Below the pieces are notes generated by a model. The model did not search any database, had not been told where the DNA came from, and was given only the letters and a program-made list of their open reading frames with translations. A stretch of DNA of 64,000 bases, taken from positions 529,441 to 593,440 of the forward strand of contig JAHJCU010000004.1 of NCBI GenBank assembly GCA_018812925.1, in the 5' to 3' direction. This document shows positions 17,007 to 25,266 of the stretch, piece after piece. How positions within the stretch are numbered: the stretch's first letter is position 1; each line of letters starts with the position of its first letter. The translations under genes and the position numbers were made by a program. This DNA is from Candidatus Omnitrophota bacterium. GTDB lineage: Bacteria; CAIJMQ01.

Positions 17007-19373
17007 TTAATATTTTCGTTTTATCAATAATTTTTCTATATACGGAAATTTATTGAATAAAATATCTTTTAGCATATCGTAATTCTCAAGCGCGGGACTT
17101 TCTTTTAATAAAGCCTCAGCATCTTGTTTTGCTTGCTCAAGCAGTTCTAAATCTTTTATGATATTGCCCAGTTTTATTTCAGGGAAACCATGTTGTTTTG
17201 TGCCGAGAAGTTCGCCGGGGCCGCGTATTTCAAGGTCTTCCTCCGCAATTTTAAAACCGTCCGAGGTGGAAGTCATTGCTTTTAGACGTTTTTTACCTTC
17301 TTCTGTTTTTGGATTAGATACCAGAATGCAATAAGACTTGTGTTCGCCTCGTCCTATTCTGCCGCGCAATTGATGAAGTTGCGCCAATCCAAATCTCTCG
17401 GCGTTAAGGACAACCATTACGGTTGCTGATGGTATGTCTATTCCAACTTCTATTAAAGATGTTGCCACAAGGATATCAGTTTTTTTATTGCGGAAAGCTT
17501 TCATTATTTTTTGTTGCTCTTCTTTTTTTATCCTGCCGTGTAAAAGCGCAAGTTTATATGATGAGAAAACGTTTTCTTTTAGAAATTCAAAAATTTCAGT
17601 AGCGGAATCCACTTCTAATTTTTCCGATTCTTCAATGAGAGGAGTAACTATAAAAACTTGTCGTCCTTTATCCAATTCTTCTTTTATAAAATCATAAACT
17701 TTGTCTTTGTCTTTTTCGTCTATCCAAAAAGTTGAAGTTTGAGCCCTGCCTGCAGGCAATTCGTTAAGCGTAGATATGTCCATATCTCCGTATAACGCCA
17801 AAGCCAATGAGCGGGGAATAGGAGTCGCGCTCATTACCAATATCTCGGGTTTATGGCTAAAAATATCCATAAAATGCGTTCTTTGCAAAACGCCGAATTT
17901 ATGCTCTTCGTCTATGACCGCAAGCCCCAAATTTTTAAATTCGACATTTTCCTGCAAAAGAGCGTGTGTCCCGATTAAGACATCTATTTTGCCGTCTTTT
18001 AGTTTTTTAAGAATTTCTCTTCGTTCTTTTTGTTTTTGCCCTGAAACAATAAACTCTATTTCCATTCCCAAAGATAACGCGAATTTTTGCAGTGTAATAT
18101 AATGCTGTTCGGCTAAAACCGCCGTAGGAGCCATTATTGCTGATTGATAACCGTTATCTTTTGCAAGAATAATTGCCCCAAGGGCAATTACCGTTTTCCC
18201 TGCACCGACTTCGCCGTGCAATAATCTCATCATGCGAGTAGTCGAAGTCATATCATCTTTGATTTTATTCAATACTTTTTTCTGCGAGTTTGTTAAGGAA
18301 AACGGCAGGATTTCTTCTAATTTTTCGAGCAATTCGCCTTCGCTCTTAAATGTTGTTTTTTTATTTTCCTTCTTCATATTTCTCATAAACACAAGGCCCA
18401 ACTGTAGAAATAAAAATTCTTCATATATAAACCTTGTTCTGGCTGTTTCTTTATCTTCTATGCTTTCGGGAAAATGAATGTTTTTTGTGGCTTTTTCAAA
18501 ACTCATCAATTCTTTTGAATTTATCAGGTTGTCGGGCAAATACTCATAAAGAAAACCATCTGATTCTTTTAAAATTGTATCTACTAAAGTTCTTAAATAA
18601 CGCATGCCTATTTTGCCGGTAAGAGGATAAATAGGAACAATTCTGCCCGTATGAACGGGATCGTTTTTTTCTACTAATTCAAATACAGGATGAACTATTT
18701 GTTTCTCGCCAAACCCCGTTACTTTGCCCGATAAAATAATCTCTTTGTCTATGGGCAGAAGTTTTTTCATGTATGGTTGGTTAAACCATACGCAGACAAT
18801 CCTGTCAGTTCCGTCATCAACAATAGCTTTTGTTATGCGCTTTCTCCTGGCAGTAAATACATCGTCTCTTACTCTAATTTCTCCTTTTACGGTTACATAA
18901 TCTCCAAAATTTACCTTTGAAATGGGAGTAAATTTCGAGCGGTCTTCATAACGAAGAGGAAAATGCGTCAATAAATCTCTAACCTTAACAATTTCTAAAT
19001 TCTTAAGATAAGAAGCTCTTTTGGGCCCTACGCCTTTTACATACTGAATAACTCTTTCCAAAAAAATTAATGATTTTGATTCGTTTAATAACTTTTTCCC
19101 TTTCTGGAATATTTTCTCCCGTTTGTCTATGTTCTGCGAAGCATAATCTTTGAAAATAGTTTTTAAACTTTTTAATCTTTTTGATGAACAGGCTGGTTGT
19201 GGTAACTCCAACACTTTTTCCAACCAATGATTTAGGTAATGACTAAACGAAGGACTGCAGGAATGATTATTGAAATTATATTTCTGTTCAAGCTTGAATG
19301 GACGTTCTAATAGAGAAATTATTTCTACAACAGATGGTTGATTAGACATCTTACATATTGAAACTTTCTCCAA
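17007..19373 (-). CDS. recG: ATP-dependent DNA helicase RecG
   Basis: Branch-migrating helicase acting on stalled forks and Holliday junctions. The 788-residue protein has an N-terminal extension of about 100 residues before the helix-hairpin-helix-like ERVIQYVKGVGPKRASYL, the wedge OB domain (SKVNFGDYVTVKGEIRVRD), Walker A LLHGEVGAGKTVIALGA, DEEH box AVIDEEHKFGVLQRTHF, motif III MSATPIPRSLAL, and the C-terminal RGRIGRGEHKSYCIL and LEIRGPGELLGTKQHG. The start overlaps the end of lptB by 23 bases, so recG is the last gene of the phoH-lpt operon. Confidence 0.96.
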   Translation of the reverse strand: MEKVSICKMSNQPSVVEIISLLERPFKLEQKYNFNNHSCSPSFSHYLNHWLEKVLELPQPACSSKRLKSLKTIFKDYASQNIDKREKIFQKGKKLLNESKSLIFLERVIQYVKGVGPKRASYLKNLEIVKVRDLLTHFPLRYEDRSKFTPISKVNFGDYVTVKGEIRVRDDVFTARRKRITKAIVDDGTDRIVCVWFNQPYMKKLLPIDKEIILSGKVTGFGEKQIVHPVFELVEKNDPVHTGRIVPIYPLTGKIGMRYLRTLVDTILKESDGFLYEYLPDNLINSKELMSFEKATKNIHFPESIEDKETARTRFIYEEFLFLQLGLVFMRNMKKENKKTTFKSEGELLEKLEEILPFSLTNSQKKVLNKIKDDMTSTTRMMRLLHGEVGAGKTVIALGAIILAKDNGYQSAIMAPTAVLAEQHYITLQKFALSLGMEIEFIVSGQKQKERREILKKLKDGKIDVLIGTHALLQENVEFKNLGLAVIDEEHKFGVLQRTHFMDIFSHKPEILVMSATPIPRSLALALYGDMDISTLNELPAGRAQTSTFWIDEKDKDKVYDFIKEELDKGRQVFIVTPLIEESEKLEVDSATEIFEFLKENVFSSYKLALLHGRIKKEEQQKIMKAFRNKKTDILVATSLIEVGIDIPSATVMVVLNAERFGLAQLHQLRGRIGRGEHKSYCILVSNPKTEEGKKRLKAMTSTSDGFKIAEEDLEIRGPGELLGTKQHGFPEIKLGNIIKDLELLEQAKQDAEALLKESPALENYDMLKDILFNKFPYIEKLLIKRKY

Positions 19374-20070
19374 AATAGAGTTTGCGGGCGGTTGGGTTAT
19401 TGAGTAATTCTTTCGGGGTCCCTTCGCAGGTTATTTTGCCCGAAGAAATGAGATATGCTCGGTCGGTAATTTTTAAAGTGTCTTTTACGTTGTGGTCTGT
19501 AATAAGTATGCCGATGCCTTTCTCTTTTAATGAATTAAGAATATTTTGTATATCTTGAATCCCAAGCGGGTCGATTCCTGTAAACGGTTCGTCAAGTAGC
19601 AAAAAATAGGGTGATAATAGAAGAATTCTTCCTATTTCTACTTTTCTTCTCTCACCTCCGGAAAGAAAGTAAGATAAACTGTCTTTTATTATCGTAAGCC
19701 CCATTTCTTCCAGTGTTGATTCCATTTTTTTTTGTTTGTCTTCTTTACTTATGGGTAGGAATTCAAGTATTGCATTAAAATTTTCTTCCACAGTCATTTT
19801 CCTAAAAATGGAACTGTCTTGCGGCAGGTATCCTAACCCTTTTCTTGCTCTTAAATATAAAGGCAGGTTTGAAATATTATGACCGCCTAAATATATATCA
19901 CCCTTATCAGGTTTGTATAATCCCACCATCAATCTAAAAGTAGTTGTCTTGCCGGCGCCATTGGGACCTAGTAGACCGACAATTTCGCCTTTGCTTACTT
20001 TTAGAGATATGTCCTTGACTATTGGTTTTCTGCCTAAAGATTTAACTAAATTTCTGCCTTCAAATTGCAT
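19351..20070 (-). CDS. lptB: LPS export ABC transporter ATPase LptB
   Basis: Cytoplasmic ATPase that powers extraction of lipopolysaccharide from the inner membrane by LptFG. 239 residues, family-typical. Walker A GLLGPNGAGKTTTF, Q-loop GYLPQDSSIFRKMTVEEN, signature LSGGERRKVEIGRIL, Walker B LLLDEPFTGIDPLG and switch LITDHNVKDTLKI are all in order; the RKMTVEEN region is typical of LptB. Upstream lie lptA and lptC on the same strand, separated by 139 bases of degenerate repeat; lptF/lptG are not in the window. Confidence 0.95.
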   Translation of the reverse strand: MQFEGRNLVKSLGRKPIVKDISLKVSKGEIVGLLGPNGAGKTTTFRLMVGLYKPDKGDIYLGGHNISNLPLYLRARKGLGYLPQDSSIFRKMTVEENFNAILEFLPISKEDKQKKMESTLEEMGLTIIKDSLSYFLSGGERRKVEIGRILLLSPYFLLLDEPFTGIDPLGIQDIQNILNSLKEKGIGILITDHNVKDTLKITDRAYLISSGKITCEGTPKELLNNPTARKLYFGESFNM

Positions 20071-20097
20071 ATTATCCCTTTTATTAAGAATTGAATG

Positions 20098-20230
20098 TTA
20101 AATAGAAACGAATTGAAATAGATAGAAATATGTTGAAATAAATTGTTACTACGTATATCTATTGTATCTCTATGTATATCCACCGTATTTCCACGTATAT
20201 CATGTATATCTATTGTATTTCCACCATGTT
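20098..20230. repeat. Degenerate array of TATTTCCA/TATATC words
   Basis: Between lptA and lptB the sequence is built of near-repeats such as GAAATAGATAGAAATA, TATATCTATTGTATCTC, TATATCCACCGTATTTCCAC and TATATCTATTGTATTTCCAC. The same vocabulary makes up 45700-45826. The right end runs into the last codons of lptA. Confidence 0.6.
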
Positions 20231-20803
20231 TTCATTTATTGGTTCTTCTTCGCTTTCGGTCTGTATTTCTCCTTTAACCCCTTTTGTTATATTAATAATT
20301 TCTTTTCCCGTATCAAAACTAATTTCTTCTCCCCTAAACATCGCCTTATCGGAAGAAATCCAGGCGGATTTTTCTAAAAGTATTAAGTCTTTGTCGGGAT
20401 ATATTTCTATTATCTCTGCGCCACATTTCTGTTTTTCTCTTATCAGGTCGGCATTTCCTTCGGCTGTTATCTTTTCTACTTCGTCTTTTTCATCAAAAAA
20501 TATAGTCATTTTATCCGCAGTAATATTGCCTTCTTTGGATATCATGGTTGCGTTGCCGGTAAATATGGCTGTTTTTGCTTCGTATTCCCATCTTAAGGAA
20601 TCTGCCGTAATCTGGCGTTTATATAAACTCTCGTCATTTATTTTAGAAACCTCTTCGCCAAATGTTATTGGTATAGCGCTTAAAATAAAGAAAGAAACAA
20701 ATATTAACCCCGCAAAGAAACCAGCCTGCTTCTTGGTTACGAGTAAGTAAAATCCTAACCGTCTCAGAGGAATTACCTTATTTAAATGATAGTTTTTTCT
20801 CAT
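20210..20803 (-). CDS. lptA: LptA-like LPS transport protein (OstA domain)
   Basis: Periplasmic beta-jellyroll protein that forms the bridge for LPS between the membranes. Of 197 residues, about 1-50 are an unusual leader with a hydrophobic core (AGFFAGLIFVSFFILSAI), consistent with a signal peptide or anchor. Residues about 65-180 are an OstA domain: ITADSLRWEYEAKTAIFTG, GNITADKMTIFFDE, VEKITAEGNADLI, and a final strand with VKGEIQTESEEEP. It lies four bases from lptC and belongs to the same operon as lptB. The assignment to LptA rather than a second LptC-like protein rests on order and domain content. Confidence 0.8.
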   Translation of the reverse strand: MRKNYHLNKVIPLRRLGFYLLVTKKQAGFFAGLIFVSFFILSAIPITFGEEVSKINDESLYKRQITADSLRWEYEAKTAIFTGNATMISKEGNITADKMTIFFDEKDEVEKITAEGNADLIREKQKCGAEIIEIYPDKDLILLEKSAWISSDKAMFRGEEISFDTGKEIINITKGVKGEIQTESEEEPINENMVEIQ

Positions 20804-20806
20804 TGT

Positions 20807-21457
20807 TTAATTGATTTGCATTGTAACATCTTTATTAATAGTCATTATATCTCCGGATGGTGAGAATTCTATCCCTTCCCCGTTAATATTCCATTTTTCT
20901 GCTTCTATTTCTACTTTGTCCTGCGTATGCATAGTTTCGGATATAGAGTCCCACGATAGACTGTCGCATTTTATGTTTGAATTTAAATAGCCTATTATTT
21001 GGACGTTATTTTTTAAATAGATTTCATCCTTCTTTTCTGCCTCGCCAACAGTCAAATTCTCTACTAAAACGTTTTCTTTCACTACTCCGTCATCTGCTTT
21101 TATTGTAAACGGGTCTTTGTCTTGGGGGTAAAATTTTACTTTTACTCCTTTAAGCGTTTTTGCATTTTCATCAAATTGCGCAGAATCCGCCTCAAGCTCC
21201 CATTTAATAATTTCTCCATCCATTTTTTTTGCTCTGAATCCTTTGGTCACGGATTGGGCAAAAATTGGCGATAGGCACAGAGGCACAAAGAAACAAAGGC
21301 ATAAAAGCACTTTATTAAAGATTGCAAATTTAAGATTAAAAATTCTTAGAATCTTAAATCTCCCTCTGGAATCTTGGAAAGATTTCGAGGACTTAGTCCC
21401 TGAAATTCTCTGAATTTCTAGGGGTGAATCTTGAATTTGGAATGGTATTTTATTCAC
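20807..21457 (-). CDS. lptC: LptC-like LPS transport protein with repeat-derived N-terminus
   Basis: Inner-membrane-anchored OstA-like protein that passes LPS from LptFG to LptA. The 216 residues have a hydrophobic segment at about 48-67 (KVLLCLCFFVPLCLSPIF), then an LptC-like domain: IIKWELEADSAQFDENAKT, IKADDGVVKENVLVENLT, VQIIGYLNSNIKCDSLSWD. The GTG start overlaps the upstream DUF502 gene by eight bases. Residues about 12-32 are encoded by a CCCCTAG-family palindrome (21362-21424), so the cytoplasmic N-terminus is probably an acquired extension; a later start near the hydrophobic segment is possible. Confidence 0.78.
   Translation of the reverse strand: MNKIPFQIQDSPLEIQRISGTKSSKSFQDSRGRFKILRIFNLKFAIFNKVLLCLCFFVPLCLSPIFAQSVTKGFRAKKMDGEIIKWELEADSAQFDENAKTLKGVKVKFYPQDKDPFTIKADDGVVKENVLVENLTVGEAEKKDEIYLKNNVQIIGYLNSNIKCDSLSWDSISETMHTQDKVEIEAEKWNINGEGIEFSPSGDIMTINKDVTMQIN
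21362..21424. repeat. CCCCTAG-family palindrome inside lptC 5' end
   Basis: Read on the minus strand this 63-bp element is CCCCTAGAAATT...AATTTCAGGGACTAAGTCCTCG...AGAGGG, the same length and layout as the insertion at 42088-42150. It is translated in frame as residues about 12-32 of LptC. Confidence 0.75.
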
Positions 21458-22106
21458 TTTTTATGATTTTTGAATTTGGAAGAATTGCCCCTACAGAAAT
21501 AACGAACCTCATTGCGTCTTCTACCGATATATCAAGGGGCATGACATCTGCTTCCGGCAACATCAGCAAAAATCCGCTTGTTGGATTTGGGGCTGTTGGC
21601 AGAAAAACACTTACATGCGGTTCTTCACTCTTACCGACAATCCCATTTTTTATAGTCGATGTTACAAATCCTACTTGATATATACCCGCGTGAGGATATT
21701 CTAACAGAACAACTTTTTGAAGAACTTTTAATCTCTGGCTGAAGAAAGTGTGAGACATTTTCTTTGCTGTCTCATAAACCCATTTTACAACCGGAATCCT
21801 ATGTAGAATTTTTTCCGTTAAATCTAGAATTTTTTTCCCGAAAACATTTCTTGCGGTAACACCTATCATAATTATTGCAAAAATACTTAAAAGGATTATG
21901 CTTATTGACCAGAAAGCTTTTGCGAATAAAGATGTCTCTGTCGGCAGTAACGTTAGAGAAGCTGCGATAATCTTTGATACAAAAAACCATAAAATCCATA
22001 GGGTAATGGTTATGGGAAGAACGATGAAAAATCCTGTTAAAAAATTATTTCTTAATCCTCTTCTTATACTTCCGCCCTCTTTTTCTTCCATTTTATACTC
22101 CTTCAA
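21450..22106 (-). CDS. DUF502 family membrane protein
   Basis: Inner-membrane protein of the DUF502 family, function unknown. The 218 residues contain two membrane helices: residues about 20-42 (FLTGFFIVLPITITLWILWF) and about 68-90 (AFWSISIILLSIFAIIMIGV). The family markers RIPVVKWVYETAKKMSHTF and the soluble region VVLLEYPHAGIYQVGFVTS and PTAPNPTSGFLLMLPEADV are clear. It sits between ybeY and lptC in the long envelope operon, overlapping lptC by eight bases, so a role in envelope biogenesis is plausible but inferred. Confidence 0.88.
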   Translation of the reverse strand: MKEYKMEEKEGGSIRRGLRNNFLTGFFIVLPITITLWILWFFVSKIIAASLTLLPTETSLFAKAFWSISIILLSIFAIIMIGVTARNVFGKKILDLTEKILHRIPVVKWVYETAKKMSHTFFSQRLKVLQKVVLLEYPHAGIYQVGFVTSTIKNGIVGKSEEPHVSVFLPTAPNPTSGFLLMLPEADVMPLDISVEDAMRFVISVGAILPNSKIIKSE

Positions 22107-22120
22107 AAATTTTTGTTCTT

Positions 22121-22549
22121 TTACTTTTTCTCTTTTAATGACGTGAGAATTTTTTCCTGTTTAGCCCACATCTTTTCCTTTGACTTAGATGTGTAGTCGG
22201 TCTCTCCCAAAAGATGCAAAACACCGTGTATTACCAGTCTTGCAAGCTCATCTTCTATTTTCTCCTTATATGTTTTTGCTTGTTCTTTGGCTTGTATCAA
22301 TGAAATTGCTATGTCTCCAAGATATGGCGAACGTTTTTCCCCGTAAGGAAAAGCAAGCACATCCGTAGGTTCATCGGTATTTCGGAACTTTTTATTAAGT
22401 TGGCGTATTTGGTGTTCATCTGTTATAAGAACGCCTAAAGATTTTTTTTCTTTACCCATAAACGATAGGGTTTTCTCGCCGGCTTGGAGTATTATATTGC
22501 GGTATTTGTTTGCTTTTTTATTCTCTTGTATTTGAATGTCCATTTTCAT
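22121..22549 (-). CDS. ybeY: Endoribonuclease YbeY (rRNA maturation factor), third His replaced
   Basis: Zinc-dependent RNase needed for 16S rRNA 3' maturation and ribosome quality control. The 142 residues contain the conserved RQLNKKFRNTDEPTDVLAFP and LGDIAISLIQAKEQAK. The metal motif normally reads HGxLHLxGYDH; here it is HGVLHLLGETDY, so the third zinc ligand aligns with Asp instead of His. Asp could still bind metal. The gene is in its usual place after phoH and the HD membrane protein and overlaps the latter by 32 bases. Confidence 0.92.
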   Translation of the reverse strand: MKMDIQIQENKKANKYRNIILQAGEKTLSFMGKEKKSLGVLITDEHQIRQLNKKFRNTDEPTDVLAFPYGEKRSPYLGDIAISLIQAKEQAKTYKEKIEDELARLVIHGVLHLLGETDYTSKSKEKMWAKQEKILTSLKEKK

Positions 22550-24071
22550 CTTTCGTGTCTTTTCCCGCGTCTGTTTCCTCGGAAGACGGATATTTGATTC
22601 GGCTATGGAAAGTTCCCGTAAGAGATTGAATCAAACTTTCCTGAATCACGTGCAAATCATTAAAGTTAAGTTGAGATTCGTCAAGTTGCTTTCCCAGGAG
22701 TTTTTCATTTGTTAACTTTTCTACCAAATGTCTTATTCTTGCGGACGATGGGTCCTCAAGTGTGCGGGAAGCCGCTTCAATCGTATCTGCCAACATTACA
22801 ATTGCGGCTTCTTTGCTTTGAGGTTTGGGACCAGGATAACGGAAAGAATCTTCATCAACCGTATCGTTGGATTCTTTTTTCAAGGCTTCCTGATAAAAGA
22901 AAGAAGTAAAAGTTGTGCCGTGATGTTGATTTATAATATCCCGAATTTTTTGAGGCAGGCGGTATTTCTCTGCTAATTGAACCCCTTCTTTTACATGAGA
23001 GATAAGAATTAAACTCGAAAGCGCAGGGTTTACTTTTTCATGCCTGCTCTTGGAGTTTAAGCTTAAATTTTCCACAAAGTATGGCGGGTTTTTGATTTTT
23101 CCTATGTCGTGGTAATAAGCGCCCACTTTTGCAAGTAACGAGTTTGCTTTTATTTTTTCCGCCGCCGCTTCAGCTAAATTTGCAACCATTAAGCACGACT
23201 GATAACTGCCTGGAGCTTTTTCTCTTAAATTAACCAATAAAGGATGAGTCAAGCGTGATAATTCAAGGAGCTTGGCTTCGGTAATTTTCCCGAAAAGGTT
23301 TTCTAAAAAGGGCAATATTTCCAACGCTAAAAAGGCTGAAACCAAAGCGCTTCCTATAACGTATAATCCCTGTATCGCAATGTTTTTGGCGGTCCATCCT
23401 TGTGAAAGCCCCCAACTTATTATGAATACTGCTCCAATGCTTCCTGCTACAATCCCCGTTTTAAATAAGTCTCTGCGTTTGTGTATAAAAGGAATACTCA
23501 AAGCAGCTAATCCGCCCATCATTATAAAAGTAAAAACAACGTCTATTCTGAAATTTGATATAAATCCTATTAGTCCTCCCAAAATTATTATACAGGCAAG
23601 CGCTTCACGTCCTCCAACTAATGAAGCAATAAGTATCCCCGTTAAAACTGCCGGAATGCTATATTGCGAGATTGTTGTTTTGGAAATTCCGTGTGCTATT
23701 AAAAGTGTTCCGAAATTGATTAAACAGAAAATCAAAAATTTAAGCGGATGCTTTATAACCGAAGCATTATATTTGGAAAGATAAAACAGTGTTAAAAATA
23801 AGAATAGGAATACACATAAAGCTATCCCCGCGATTTGCGGCAGGTTTGCATTCAAATCCTGCAATAAGTTCATGGATTTTAAAACAAGCCCGAGCGTAAC
23901 TATATAAAAAATAATGCCGATTAAGCATGTGTTGACCTTACGCACATATTCCAGCGGTTTCCTGAAATATTTAAGCCGTTTCTTTATAGTAAGGTAAATT
24001 TTCCTTTTTATTCCGCTTTTTGGGCGGACCAGCTTTGCATCAACTTGTTTTTTTGTTTTTTTGTTTTTCAT
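22518..24071 (-). CDS. Membrane HD-domain phosphohydrolase (PgpH/7TM-HD type), short N-terminus
   Basis: Membrane protein with a cytoplasmic HD domain, related to PgpH, which hydrolyses cyclic-di-AMP in Firmicutes. Residues about 45-275 are several hydrophobic helices (7TM-like block); the HD domain follows, with ANLAEAAAEKIKANSLLAKVGAYYHDIGKIKNP (key HD in YYHDIGK), SSLILISHVKEG, INQHHGT and MLADTIEAASRTL. At 517 residues it lacks the large extracellular 7TMR-HDED domain of PgpH (usually over 700 residues). The phoH-HD-ybeY order is the normal one. Cyclic-di-AMP as substrate is inference from the family. Confidence 0.86.
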   Translation of the reverse strand: MKNKKTKKQVDAKLVRPKSGIKRKIYLTIKKRLKYFRKPLEYVRKVNTCLIGIIFYIVTLGLVLKSMNLLQDLNANLPQIAGIALCVFLFLFLTLFYLSKYNASVIKHPLKFLIFCLINFGTLLIAHGISKTTISQYSIPAVLTGILIASLVGGREALACIIILGGLIGFISNFRIDVVFTFIMMGGLAALSIPFIHKRRDLFKTGIVAGSIGAVFIISWGLSQGWTAKNIAIQGLYVIGSALVSAFLALEILPFLENLFGKITEAKLLELSRLTHPLLVNLREKAPGSYQSCLMVANLAEAAAEKIKANSLLAKVGAYYHDIGKIKNPPYFVENLSLNSKSRHEKVNPALSSLILISHVKEGVQLAEKYRLPQKIRDIINQHHGTTFTSFFYQEALKKESNDTVDEDSFRYPGPKPQSKEAAIVMLADTIEAASRTLEDPSSARIRHLVEKLTNEKLLGKQLDESQLNFNDLHVIQESLIQSLTGTFHSRIKYPSSEETDAGKDTKDENGHSNTRE

Positions 24072-25011
24072 AGGCTCTTATAATATCCTGCACCAACTTG
24101 TGTCTGACAACGTCTTTTCCCGTAAAATATGCAAAGTCAATGCCCTTTATACCCTTAAGGATATGTTGAACTTCTACAAGACCCGAAGCAGTGCCTCCGG
24201 GTAAATCAATCTGTGTAATGTCTCCCGTAACTATAACTTTAGAATCAAATCCCAAACGCGTCAAGAACATCTTCATCTGTTCGGGCGTGGAATTTTGAGC
24301 TTCGTCCAGCACGATAAAAGCATCATTAAATGTTCTGCCCCTCATATATGCAAGCGGTGCTATCTCGATTATATTTCTTTGCAAGTATTGATGCAATTTC
24401 TCCGTTTCCAACATTTCATATAAAGCATCATAAAGCGGACGAAGATACGGATTGATTTTTTCCTGCAGGTCTCCTGGCAGAAACCCCAATTTCTCTCCCG
24501 CCTCAACGGCAGGACGCACCAAAATCACTCTGCCGGTTCTATTATTTGCCAAATAATGCACCGCCATAGCCATTGCAAGATATGTTTTCCCCGTTCCCGC
24601 GGGGCCTATTGAGAAAACAATTTCGTTTTCCTTTATAGATTCGATATATCTCTTCTGGGCGGGATTTTTGGGAACGATATGTTTTCTTTCGGTGGGAATC
24701 TCTATCCTGTCTTGTATAATTTCCTCCAAATTGCCTGCTTTATCTTTATTTGTTTTTTGCATCGCAAAAAGAATATCGTCCTCTGTTATGTCCTCCTTGT
24801 TTTCAGATAACGACAATATCTTGTCTATAAACTTTTTGGCTTTAGACACCTGCGCAGGTTTTCCCTTGAGAGCTATATCCTCGCCTCGGCCTATAACGAC
24901 GATATCAAATTCCTTTTCTAATAGATGTGACAATTTGTCGTTTCTGCCAAGTATCTTTAAAGTTTGCTCTTTATTGGCAAGAGAGATTCTTCGAGTGGTT
25001 GTTTTCCGCAT
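24040..25011 (-). CDS. phoH: PhoH-like ATPase
   Basis: PhoH family P-loop NTPase, probably RNA-linked. The 323 residues start with a KH-like domain (residues 10-80: SHLLEKEFDIVVIGRGEDIALKG in part) and then the ATPase domain with KNPAQKRYIESI, Walker A GPAGTGKTYLAMAMAV, AVEAGEKLGFLPGD and Walker B AFIVLDEAQNSTPEQMK. It is the first gene of a long operon (phoH, HD protein, ybeY, DUF502, lptC, lptA, lptB, recG). The promoter at 25023-25051 would place the transcript start about five bases before the ATG. Confidence 0.95.
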   Translation of the reverse strand: MRKTTTRRISLANKEQTLKILGRNDKLSHLLEKEFDIVVIGRGEDIALKGKPAQVSKAKKFIDKILSLSENKEDITEDDILFAMQKTNKDKAGNLEEIIQDRIEIPTERKHIVPKNPAQKRYIESIKENEIVFSIGPAGTGKTYLAMAMAVHYLANNRTGRVILVRPAVEAGEKLGFLPGDLQEKINPYLRPLYDALYEMLETEKLHQYLQRNIIEIAPLAYMRGRTFNDAFIVLDEAQNSTPEQMKMFLTRLGFDSKVIVTGDITQIDLPGGTASGLVEVQHILKGIKGIDFAYFTGKDVVRHKLVQDIIRAYEKQKNKKTS

Positions 25012-25022
25012 CTGTTAATAAG

Positions 25023-25051
25023 ATATTAAAGAACAGACAGAGAGAAGTCAA
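25023..25051 (-). promoter_or_regulatory. Promoter of the phoH-lpt-recG operon
   Basis: On the minus strand TTGACT (25051-25046), 17 bases, TAATAT (25028-25023). The expected start is near 25016 while the phoH ATG is at 25011, so the mRNA would be almost leaderless; no Shine-Dalgarno fits in between. Confidence 0.55.
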
Positions 25052-25082
25052 CTGTATAAATTTTAAGCCCACATTGATTAAG

Positions 25083-25200
25083 CCTTGTAATTGGTAACTC
25101 GTAAAGCCTGCCCGCTTCGCAAGCAGGCGGGCGTAATTCGTAATTTCTTAAGTTGTCTTTATTGTTTAATTACTATTTACCAATTACCAGTTACCCTTTA
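25083..25200. repeat. TAATTGGTAATT-type word array with CCCGCCTGC hairpin
   Basis: Upstream of phoH are the words TTGTAATTGGTAACTCGTAA, GTAATTCGTAATTTC and ATTACTATTTACCAATTACC, roughly inverted about a GC-rich palindrome (25105-25131) containing GCCTGCCCGCTTCGCAAGC. The same combination appears at 44281-44460 with the hairpin in the other orientation. Confidence 0.65.
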
Positions 25201-25205
25201 CCCGT

Positions 25206-25265
25206 AGTACTCCTTTTGGAGTGCGAAGTCCCCCCTGTTAGTTTTGCCTTGCAAAACTAGGGGGG
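25206..25265. repeat. Composite palindromic repeat (GTACTCC + CCCCCC hairpins)
   Basis: Hairpin one is GTACTCC-TTTT-GGAGTGC; a spacer GAAGT follows; hairpin two is CCCCCCTGTTAGTTTT...AAAACTAGGGGGG (25230-25265). It ends one base before the stop codon of the leuB-like gene. Related composites: 26388-26447, 29949-30008, 38626-38695, 45125-45213, 51778-51866. Confidence 0.8.
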
Positions 25266-25266
25266 A

